DNA from: an uncultured Haloferula sp.
GTDB taxonomy: Bacteria > Verrucomicrobiota > Verrucomicrobiae > Verrucomicrobiales > Akkermansiaceae
Assembly (NCBI GenBank): GCA_946481625.1
Contig: CAMLOZ010000234.1
Location: 1-6,131 of the forward strand
Direction: 5' to 3'
Length of the DNA stretch: 6,131 bases
How positions within the stretch are numbered: the first letter of the stretch is position 1; every line of letters begins with the position of its first letter. The notes below the pieces were generated by a model. That model was given only the letters and a program-made list of their open reading frames with translations. It ran no database searches and had not been told where the DNA came from. This document shows positions 1 through 5,720 of the stretch, piece by piece. The position numbers were made by a program, and so were the translations under genes.

Positions 1-206
1 AAATCGTTCAGCACTTCCTCCACGGCATCACAAAACACCGCCATCTCCTTCGGCGCGGTGATCTCGTTGTAGGCCGCGTACACCGTGGACGGTGGGCACA
101 CCTCGTCCATCAGGCCGACGCTCAGCAGCGACGTCGCGGTGATCCGCTTGGCCATCTCAACCGAGATCGGCTCCATGAAGTCGTGGCTCTCCACCCGTTC
201 GACGTG
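1..206 (-). pseudogene. C-terminal remnant of acetyl xylan esterase (AXE1, CE7 family), truncated at both ends
   Basis: The minus strand stays open from 215 down to the left edge. It encodes the region around the catalytic Asp of CE7 esterases, which remove acetyl groups from xylan, xylo-oligosaccharides and cephalosporin C. The diagnostic stretch is SVGLMDEVCPPSTVYAAYN (122-66), followed by a conserved APKE. From family knowledge, the Asp of GLMD (105-107) is the acid of the Ser-Asp-His triad. The preceding residues (VEMAKRITAT) align without gaps to the strand before it. An in-frame TGA lies at 218-216, and beyond it the DNA codes on the other strand, so roughly the first three quarters of a normal protein of about 320 residues are missing, including the nucleophile Ser. 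The family's catalytic His, expected 29 residues after the Asp, is Glu here (18-20). The 3' end lies outside the window. Family assignment is firm; calling it a dead remnant is inference. Confidence 0.75.
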
Positions 207-2379
207 GATCGATGGTCAGTTCACGTCGCAGCCGGCGATCCAGCCCGCGGCCGGTCCGGTGGTTGCCGGGCAGACCGTGACATTCACCGTGCCATCAGGA
301 ACCACGGTGTTTTATACCCTCGATGGCAGCGATCCGAGAGCAGAGGGCGGAGACCCATCGGCATCGTCGTTCCAATACACGGGCACCCCCGTGATAGTGT
401 CCGCGACGACCAAGGTTACTGCCCGTGCGCGGCGGACCGGCTCCTTCGCGATCCCCGCGACCAACTGGAGCGGCCCGGTGGATTCTCTTTATTTGGTGGA
501 CGAAAGCTACGCCAGCGCCGCCACGCTGCAGGTCAGCGCGATCGGCTACCGTCCGCTGACACCCGATGCGGCGGAAGCGGCTGCCATGCCGGAGGCGGAT
601 GCGGGCGACTTCGAGTGGATCGAGTTGAAGAACACCAGTGCCGGACCGGTGAATCTGGAAGGTGTCATGTTGGGCGAAGGCGCGCCGGTCACGGCGCTCA
701 CGCTTCCGGCCTTCACGCTCGCGCCGGGGACCCGGGCGGTGATCGCCAAGAATCCGCAGGCGTTCGAACTTCGCTACGGCTCCGCGGCGGCCGCCCGGAT
801 CGTCGCGGCCTGGGCGGGCGACGGCGGTCTCGACAACGCCGGGGAGACGATCAGCCTGTTGGATCGAAGTGGCGCGGTGATCGCTGAATTCGCATACGAC
901 GACGAGGACGAATGGCCCGAGCGGGCGGATGGTGACGGCAGCGCGCTCGAGTATCTCGGAAGCAGCAGCGCTACTGCAGACTACGAGAATCCGCTCAACT
1001 GGAAATCGAGCGATGCCGTACACGGTAGCCCCGGGATTACGTCCGGGCCCGCACTGTCGGGCGTGGTCGTGAACGAAGTGTTGGCCAATACCACGCTTCC
1101 GCAACGCGATGCCCTCGAGCTACTCAATACCGGAGCATCCGCGGTCGATGTGAGCGGGTGGTTCCTGAGTCACGCGGCCGATCCCGAGAGCGGCGACGAT
1201 TTCAAAACCTTCCGCGTCCCGAACGACACCGTGATCCCGGGAGGAGGCCATCTGCTGATCGGTGAGGCGGAATTCAGCCCGGGCGGGGAGATGCCCCTGG
1301 ACGGCCATCGCGGCGGAAGCCTTTGGCTGGTTTCGGCGGATCCACTGAGCGGCAAGCTCCACAATTTCGAGGACGCGATGGGATGGACTCCGGTCGTGCC
1401 GGGAATCGCCTACGGGCGTTCGCCGGACGGAAGCGGGACGTTCACTCCGCTTGCGAGCTATACCCCGGCGGCGGCGAATTCCGCTCCGCGGGTGGGACCG
1501 GTTCAGATCACCGAAATTCATTATCATCCGGCAGGGAACACTCCGGAGTTCGTCGAGGTGTCAAATACGGGCGGCAGTGCCGGGGACCTCGGCAAATGGA
1601 CCCTGCGCGGGGACGTGGACTTCGATTTCCCTGCCGGGTTCACGATCAATCCGGTGGAAGCCGTGGTGCTGGTGGCCTTCGATCCGGTCCTGCAACCGGC
1701 GCAGACCAGCGCGTTCCGCTCGCAATACGGGGTGTCCGCAGGCGTGCGGATCATCGGGCCTTGGTCGGCGGCGAACAGCTTGGGAGATGCCGCCGGGCTG
1801 GTCCGGCTACGGCGTCTGGTGCCTCCGCCGCCAGAAGATCCGGCGTATGTGGGGCTGATGGTGGAGGACGAGGTGAATTACCTTTCTTCGGCACCGTGGC
1901 CCACGACCGCGTCGGGCTCGGGTTCCTCGATCCGCCGCCTGGGTGTCCGGAAGTGGGGTAGTGATCCGGCGGCATGGGTCGCGGCAGCGCCCGGCCCGGG
2001 CGCCGACATCGGTGGATACGATGCCTGGCGGCTGGCGAATTTCACGCTGCCCGGAGGAGCGGCGCACGAGGATCCGGATCGCGACGGCTTGGAGAACTTC
2101 ATCGAGTACCTGATGGGGACCGATCCGCGGGCTTATACCGGACTGTCTTCGGGAGTGGATCTCAACGGAGGAGAGCCGCGCTTCGTCCTGGACTACGCGG
2201 TTCGCAAGGATCGGGACGACGGCACGCTCAGCGCTTGGCAGTCGGGGTCCCTCGGCGCCTGGCTGCCGGCGGAGCACGACGACTTGATTTCCACGGACGG
2301 GACCACCGAAACGCGCCGGGCATGGTTGCCGCTCGGTGTGAGGGGATTCCTGCGGCTGGAGGCTGCGGAGGTGCCTTGA
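85..2379 (+). CDS. Lamin-tail-domain surface protein with CHB_HEX_C-like domain, 5'-truncated and fused to antisense esterase DNA
   Basis: The open frame is 764 codons, but only residues from about 46 onward (nt ~220) look like protein. The ATG at 85 and a second in-frame ATG at 175 both lie inside antisense esterase sequence. Neither has a Shine-Dalgarno site or a signal peptide, so the true start is unknown. Visible order: a chitobiase/hexosaminidase C-terminal-like domain at ~48-138 (VFYTLDGSDPR, then TKVTARAR); lamin-tail-like domain 1 at ~147-317 (FEWIELKNTSAGPVNLEG); domain 2 at ~322-471 (VVVNEVLA, ALELLNTGASAVDVSGW); domain 3 at ~472-642 (ITEIHYHPAG, EFVEVSNTG); a calcium-loop motif DPDRDGLENFIEYLMGTDP near 662; and a terminal beta module ending GFLRL. 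Verrucomicrobial proteins of this type usually carry a signal peptide and often a CotH-kinase-like region before the chitobiase-like domain; both are absent. Likely role in intact form: an extracellular adhesive or matrix protein. Domain calls are fairly sure; function and expression of this fragment are not. Confidence 0.7.
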   Translation: MDGGHTSSIRPTLSSDVAVIRLAISTEIGSMKSWLSTRSTWIDGQFTSQPAIQPAAGPVVAGQTVTFTVPSGTTVFYTLDGSDPRAEGGDPSASSFQYTGTPVIVSATTKVTARARRTGSFAIPATNWSGPVDSLYLVDESYASAATLQVSAIGYRPLTPDAAEAAAMPEADAGDFEWIELKNTSAGPVNLEGVMLGEGAPVTALTLPAFTLAPGTRAVIAKNPQAFELRYGSAAAARIVAAWAGDGGLDNAGETISLLDRSGAVIAEFAYDDEDEWPERADGDGSALEYLGSSSATADYENPLNWKSSDAVHGSPGITSGPALSGVVVNEVLANTTLPQRDALELLNTGASAVDVSGWFLSHAADPESGDDFKTFRVPNDTVIPGGGHLLIGEAEFSPGGEMPLDGHRGGSLWLVSADPLSGKLHNFEDAMGWTPVVPGIAYGRSPDGSGTFTPLASYTPAAANSAPRVGPVQITEIHYHPAGNTPEFVEVSNTGGSAGDLGKWTLRGDVDFDFPAGFTINPVEAVVLVAFDPVLQPAQTSAFRSQYGVSAGVRIIGPWSAANSLGDAAGLVRLRRLVPPPPEDPAYVGLMVEDEVNYLSSAPWPTTASGSGSSIRRLGVRKWGSDPAAWVAAAPGPGADIGGYDAWRLANFTLPGGAAHEDPDRDGLENFIEYLMGTDPRAYTGLSSGVDLNGGEPRFVLDYAVRKDRDDGTLSAWQSGSLGAWLPAEHDDLISTDGTTETRRAWLPLGVRGFLRLEAAEVP
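207..245. other. Rearrangement or assembly junction between two truncated genes
   Basis: To the left, codon-level homology is to an esterase read on the minus strand. To the right, it is to a lamin-tail protein read on the plus strand. Esterase-like residues can be followed to about 206, and chitobiase-domain-like residues are convincing from about 245 (VAGQTVTF). The two genes would be divergent, yet both lack their 5' portions and no intergenic promoter DNA lies between them. I see no inverted repeat, target duplication or transposase remnant. The breakpoint cannot be placed more precisely by eye. Confidence 0.6.
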
Positions 2380-2452
2380 TCGAAGAGTGCATTCAGATTT
2401 ATCCGAAATCGCCTGACGGCCGAGTATCAGGACGGGTCATGGATCCGGTGAA

Positions 2453-2497
2453 TTCGATTTGTCGAACTAATGATGCAATTAGAATCAATCGGCCGAT
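2453..2497. repeat. Three consecutive small inverted repeats
   Basis: Seen directly: TTCGA-tttg-TCGAA (2453-2466), then without a gap CTAAT-gatgca-ATTAG (2467-2482), then the perfect 10-bp palindrome ATCGGCCGAT (2488-2497). Each stem alone is short enough to arise by chance. Their head-to-tail packing in a non-coding spacer makes a protein-binding or structured leader region possible. No matching family is recognised. Confidence 0.3.
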
Positions 2498-2654
2498 GGC
2501 TGGTAGCTGTCGTGGGGCATTGATAGGTTGTCGCAAATGTTCGGAAGTATAAGGCAATAGAGGCATTTCCGTCGCGGCCCATAAATGCAAAGCTGAATAT
2601 CTATGCTTTCTGCAATTCGGTGCAAAATTATCAGCTGTTTCGCATCGTTGTGGA

Positions 2655-2685
2655 TTGACGGGGACTCCCCGAAACGGCATCTGGT
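2655..2685 (+). promoter_or_regulatory. Possible promoter with dyad in the spacer
   Basis: TTGACG (2655-2660) is a good match to the sigma-70 -35 consensus. The perfect dyad CGGGG-act-CCCCG (2659-2671) overlaps its end. The best -10 candidate, TCTGGT at 2680-2685, is poor (three of six) and would need a 19-base spacer. A dyad inside a long spacer is the arrangement used by MerR-type activators, but a MerR operator is only a guess here. It lies 31 bases before the ATG at 2717, which is close but workable. Confidence 0.22.
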
Positions 2686-2686
2686 G

Positions 2687-2716
2687 ACCTGACCTGTGCA
2701 TCCATAAAACCTGACC
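2687..2716 (+). repeat. Direct repeat ACCTGACC just before the start codon
   Basis: ACCTGACC occurs at 2687-2694 and again at 2709-2716, 22 bases start to start, about two helical turns. The second copy abuts the ATG at 2717. The first copy sits within a tandem GACCTGACCTG. It could be a paired operator or a translational control site, or chance. The second copy occupies the place where a Shine-Dalgarno would be expected, and it is not one. Confidence 0.3.
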
Positions 2717-5515
2717 ATGTCTATCAAAAAACTATATATCGATTCCTTCCGGTGTTGTGTCGGGAGGATGCTTCCGGGAGGCGCGCGCTGCATGCTCGGG
2801 GGATTCGCGCTGTTTACCGCCTTGAGCGGTTCCGCTCTTGCCCAAGGGGTGATCACCCAGACCGAGCAGGACGATTCGTTTTCAACCGCGAACGTGACCG
2901 GCCTCACCGCCGGCAGCAGCGGGATCAAGGTGGCCTACGGCCACACCTCGGATGGGGACTACGGCGTGAGCGGCGACTTCTCCGGCGACTTCGATTTCTT
3001 CCGGCTCACCGCCAACGCGGGCCAGGTGATCTCGGTGGATTTGAAGAACAACGCGGTCAACGACGACTTCGATTCCTTTGTCGGCGTTTATGGCCCGGCG
3101 GGAACCGTGGTGGCGGTGAGCGACGACGCGATCGGGCGGGCGAGCAAGCTGAATTACACGGCGACCGCGAGCGGCACCTACTACGTGGTGGTGAGCAACT
3201 GGATCAACGTGGCAGACCCGCCCGGCGGATACGGCAGCCTTCCGACCGACCCGAACACCCCCGGAACCGGCCTCGGCCCGCCGGGAGGCACCGGCGGGCC
3301 TTACCAGTTGTTCATCGGCTTGGGAATCAGCGCCCCGATCGTGCAGTTCGATAGTCTGACTTCCGCCAATCCCATTCCGATTCCCTACTGGGCCAGACCT
3401 GTCGGCCAGATCGGTTTCACCCAGACCTCGAGCGTGGCTCTGGCCAACACCGGCAACACGGCTTGGACGATCACGGGCCATGCCATGACGGGTGCGGATG
3501 CGGCGAAGTTTTCGGTGCAGGGGCTCACGACTCCGGTGACCATCAATCCGAACCAGGCTCTGACGGTCACGCTGACCTACAACGGGGACGGGATCCAACC
3601 CACGGCCACCGCGGAGTTGGATTTCGCCAGCAACGATCCATTGGACATCAAACTCGCCTTGAACGCGCAGGACACCCTGGTGTCTGGCGGCGGGAGCTTC
3701 ACGGTCCGTCAGGTGCATGCCACCGCGGGAACCACGGTGAACAGCTTCGAAGTCGCGGACGGCTTGCTAGAGGGGACCAACGCGGCCACCTCCGCCACGG
3801 AGTCGAGCGCGCTGGTCAACTACTCCACCAACGCGATTGCCCGGGGCTTTTTCGGGGGTGACAAGGCGTTTCCCGACACGGCGGGGAGCGGCAACAATTT
3901 CGTGACCCAAGCGACCGGGACCTTCCTCGTGCGCAAGGATGGTTTCTACACCTTCCGCGGGCTGGCCGACGATGGCCAGCGCTTGCGGGTGGACGGCCAG
4001 GATGTATTCCAGACCTTTGCGGCGAACACTCCCACGTTCGGGTTCATCGAGCTGACGGCAGGGCAGCATACGCTGGAGTACACGCAGTTCGAGATCGGCG
4101 GTGACGACCAGGCCGAGCTTTGCATCGCGCAGACGCAAGGCGAGTTTTTCACCAGTGCCGAGAGCACTTGGGAATTGCTCGAGGCCTACAGCGGCGACTC
4201 CGATGGCGACGGGATGCCGAACCAGTGGGAGACGGACAATGGATTGGATCCGAACAGCGCGGCGGGAACCGAAGGGGCCAGCGGTGATCCGGATGCGGAC
4301 GACCTCACCAACCTTGTCGAATTCCAGCGGGGCACCAAGCCGGAGGATGCCGATACCGACGACGACCTGCTCGAGGACGGCGTGGAATCCGATACCGGCA
4401 TTTGGGTGGGAACCGGCAATACGGGAACCGATCCCCTGGATGCCGATTCGGACAACGATGGCTTCCTCGACAGCGAGGAGGATCCCGCGGAAGCGTGGAC
4501 GGGACTGTCCCAGCCGGGTACGGATCCGAACAAGCTCGATACCGATGCGGACACCTATCCCGACCGGGTGGAGGTGGCCTTTGGCAGCAATCCGAAAGTG
4601 GCGGGTAGCATTCCGGCGATGAGCTTCCAGCCGTTGCTCACGGACAATTTCGATGGCGCGATGTTGAACTCGACCTACGCCTTCACTAGTAGCGGGGGAA
4701 CCTTCACCCCGGTGGTCACGGCGTCCGGAGTGGCGGCGAACGGGCAAGCGGTCCAGATCACCCAGGCCACGGACAGCAACAACAACTCGATCGCGTGGAA
4801 CCGGGTTGCCTCGAACTCCCCGCAGGCCGTGCGGTTGAGCTTCGACTTCCGGATGGGCTCCGTGAATCCGGCGGACGGCCTGGGCATCGGGTTGTTCCGC
4901 ACGAGTGCTTATGGCGAAACGGGTGCGAACAATCCCGCGGCATTGGGCAAGAACTGGGAGAATCCTGCCGCAAACGGCGGCTATCCGAACGCGCTGACTT
5001 TCGGGTTCAGCATCTACGGAACGAACTACATCCGCATGGCGGGACCGGCGGCTCCGGGTGTGGCGCTGGTCGAGCAGGTGGCACCCTTCACCCTGAGCAG
5101 CAACCTGTTTCACCGTGCGATCATCACCGCCGTGACGAATGGACCCGGCAGCACGATGGTGAGCATGGATGTGATCCAGGATGTGAACGGTGCGGCGGTC
5201 ACTCACTCGATTTACAAGAACGTGTTGGTGCCCGGGTTCGACCTGCCGAACGAGACGTTCCGCCTGATCGCGGGGGGGCGCACCGGCGGGCTGTATGTGA
5301 GGCAGGATCTGGACAACATCCAGATGTCGGTGGTGGCCTCCGGAACCACGCCGACGATCTCGATCGCGAAGGTCGGGGGACAATACGTGATTACCTACAC
5401 GGGCGTGCTGCAGGCGTCGGAAAACCTGAGCAGCTTCACGGATGTGCTGGGGGCGAGTTCGCCATATACGGTGCCGGGTGGTTCGCCAGCGAAGTTGTTC
5501 TACCGGGCGAGGTGA
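2717..5515 (+). CDS. Large secreted mosaic protein: PPC-, HYDIN-, PA14-, TSP3- and ConA-like modules
   Basis: This is a complete 932-residue exported protein. A hydrophobic segment (GGFALFTALSGSALA) ends in ALA before QG, predicting cleavage after residue 42. Then come a PPC-like beta domain at ~44-202 (DFDFFRLTANAGQVISVDL, then SGTYYVVVSNW); a HYDIN/choice-of-anchor-D-like domain at ~225-318 (VALANTGNTAWTI, LDFASNDP); a PA14-like domain at ~324-490 (GFYTFRGLADDGQRLRVDG); five acidic TSP3-like calcium loops at ~494-625 (DSDGDGMPNQWE, DADSDNDGFLDSEE); a concanavalin-A-like sandwich at ~637-870 (LSFDFRMG, GLGIGLFR, DNIQM); and a terminal beta module ending KLFYRAR. No catalytic motif and no PEP-CTERM anchor is seen. 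The likely role is a calcium-stabilised extracellular binding or structural protein. The start at 2717 supplies a basic n-region but has no Shine-Dalgarno and gives a long leader; ATG 2768 (25-residue leader with one Arg) or ATG 2792 are alternatives. Domain boundaries are by eye; the ligand is unknown. Confidence 0.85.
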   Translation: MSIKKLYIDSFRCCVGRMLPGGARCMLGGFALFTALSGSALAQGVITQTEQDDSFSTANVTGLTAGSSGIKVAYGHTSDGDYGVSGDFSGDFDFFRLTANAGQVISVDLKNNAVNDDFDSFVGVYGPAGTVVAVSDDAIGRASKLNYTATASGTYYVVVSNWINVADPPGGYGSLPTDPNTPGTGLGPPGGTGGPYQLFIGLGISAPIVQFDSLTSANPIPIPYWARPVGQIGFTQTSSVALANTGNTAWTITGHAMTGADAAKFSVQGLTTPVTINPNQALTVTLTYNGDGIQPTATAELDFASNDPLDIKLALNAQDTLVSGGGSFTVRQVHATAGTTVNSFEVADGLLEGTNAATSATESSALVNYSTNAIARGFFGGDKAFPDTAGSGNNFVTQATGTFLVRKDGFYTFRGLADDGQRLRVDGQDVFQTFAANTPTFGFIELTAGQHTLEYTQFEIGGDDQAELCIAQTQGEFFTSAESTWELLEAYSGDSDGDGMPNQWETDNGLDPNSAAGTEGASGDPDADDLTNLVEFQRGTKPEDADTDDDLLEDGVESDTGIWVGTGNTGTDPLDADSDNDGFLDSEEDPAEAWTGLSQPGTDPNKLDTDADTYPDRVEVAFGSNPKVAGSIPAMSFQPLLTDNFDGAMLNSTYAFTSSGGTFTPVVTASGVAANGQAVQITQATDSNNNSIAWNRVASNSPQAVRLSFDFRMGSVNPADGLGIGLFRTSAYGETGANNPAALGKNWENPAANGGYPNALTFGFSIYGTNYIRMAGPAAPGVALVEQVAPFTLSSNLFHRAIITAVTNGPGSTMVSMDVIQDVNGAAVTHSIYKNVLVPGFDLPNETFRLIAGGRTGGLYVRQDLDNIQMSVVASGTTPTISIAKVGGQYVITYTGVLQASENLSSFTDVLGASSPYTVPGGSPAKLFYRAR
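2776..2781 (+). promoter_or_regulatory. Internal Shine-Dalgarno-like site bearing on the start of the mosaic gene
   Basis: GGGAGG lies 10 bases before an in-frame ATG at 2792. That start would leave a 17-residue leader (MLGGFALFTALSGSALA) with no basic residue, which is poor for Sec export. Another GGGAGG at 2762-2767 abuts ATG 2768, too close to serve it. The annotated ATG at 2717 has none. The start is therefore uncertain among 2717, 2768 and 2792; export favours one of the two longer forms. Confidence 0.3.
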
Positions 5516-5531
5516 TCCGGGCCCGCTTTGT

Positions 5532-5562
5532 TCGCAGCCCGGCGCGCGGTGCCGGGCTGCGA
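5532..5562 (+). terminator. Strong GC-rich hairpin after the mosaic gene
   Basis: A perfect 12-bp stem, TCGCAGCCCGGC paired with GCCGGGCTGCGA around the 7-base loop gcgcggt, begins 16 bases after the stop codon. Position and strength suit a transcription terminator or an mRNA 3'-end stabiliser. No T-run follows on either strand, so it is not a canonical intrinsic terminator. Confidence 0.55.
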
Positions 5563-5567
5563 TGCGG

Positions 5568-5597
5568 GGGATTGCGGCAAGGCTCGCTTCGCAACCC
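5568..5597 (+). other. Second hairpin in the spacer
   Basis: GGG-(a)-TTGCG-(gc)-AAG pairs with CTT-CGCAA-CCC around the loop gctcg: 11 pairs with two left-side bulges. It starts 5 bases after the preceding hairpin. It may be part of a structured 3' untranslated region. Confidence 0.4.
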
Positions 5598-5604
5598 AAT
5601 GGCC

Positions 5605-5631
5605 CGCGCCGCCGCGCCCGCGGACGGCGTG
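5605..5631 (+). terminator. Third hairpin, with a weak pyrimidine tail
   Basis: CGCGCCGCCGC (5605-5615) pairs with GCGG-(a)-CGGCGTG (5620-5631) around the loop gccc: 11 pairs, one bulged A and one G-T pair. The following cttctcct is pyrimidine-rich but not a true T-run. It lies 89 bases before the next start codon, so it could end the upstream transcript or sit in a leader. Confidence 0.35.
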
Positions 5632-5711
5632 CTTCTCCTGGATTCTGATCTATCTGGCATAGCAGACAATTCGGGCGGAATCCCGCGGGGGCGGTATCTC
5701 GATTGCTATTC

Positions 5712-5716
5712 GGGAG
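5712..5716 (+). promoter_or_regulatory. Shine-Dalgarno supporting a GTG start
   Basis: GGGAG ends 4 bases before the GTG at 5721. The spacing is slightly short, but this is the only plausible site. The GTG start gives a basic n-region before a hydrophobic stretch, whereas the later ATG at 5790 would leave no charged n-region. Confidence 0.45.
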
Positions 5717-5720
5717 CCCC

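Larger units (their letters stand above)
2380..2716. other. Gene-free AT-richer intergenic spacer
   Basis: This 337-base gap separates the lamin-tail gene from the next gene. A hand count gives about 49% GC over 2401-2700, clearly below the flanking coding DNA, which is mostly in the 60s. Minus-strand open frames here (about 100 and 147 codons) have no recognisable motif and extend antisense into or next to the following gene, so I do not accept them. The spacer holds three adjacent small dyads (2453-2497), a stronger dyad at 2659-2671 and an 8-base direct repeat ending at 2716. No clear terminator follows the upstream stop codon; the best candidate is a weak 5-bp stem, CCTGA/TCAGG, at 2412-2431. 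It most likely contains the promoter of the downstream gene. Confidence 0.6.

Noticed and set aside
183..887. Plus- and minus-strand frames of 234 and 269 codons overlapping the lamin-tail gene
   Set aside because: Arg- and Gly-rich low-complexity translations in alternate frames; the lamin-tail frame has clear domain motifs over the same DNA.
2441..2455. GGATCC and GAATTC sites nine bases apart, resembling a cloning linker
   Set aside because: The surrounding sequence is not vector-like and no other polylinker sites are present. Two six-base sites this close can occur by chance.
2459..2485. TTGTCG and TAGAAT as a sigma-70 promoter
   Set aside because: The spacer is only 15 bases and the -35 match is four of six. 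It overlaps the small dyads and lies more than 230 bases from the start codon, so it is not strong enough to call.
2548..2553. TATAAG as a -10 box
   Set aside because: No acceptable -35 lies at 16-18 bases; the nearest candidates give spacers of 14 or 22.
2399..2928. Minus-strand open frames of 100 and 147 codons in the spacer and over the start of the mosaic gene
   Set aside because: They have no ribosome site, no motif and irregular composition. One overlaps the signal peptide region antisense, and the lower GC there does not give it coding character.
5272..5278. Run of seven G inside the mosaic gene as a phase-variable or frameshift site
   Set aside because: The reading frame continues with convincing domain sequence on both sides (RLIAGG, then LYVRQDLDNIQM). 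The tract is too short to claim slippage.
5655..5675. TGGCAT as the start of a sigma-54 promoter
   Set aside because: The required GC element about 5 bases further on is absent (ACAAT instead).
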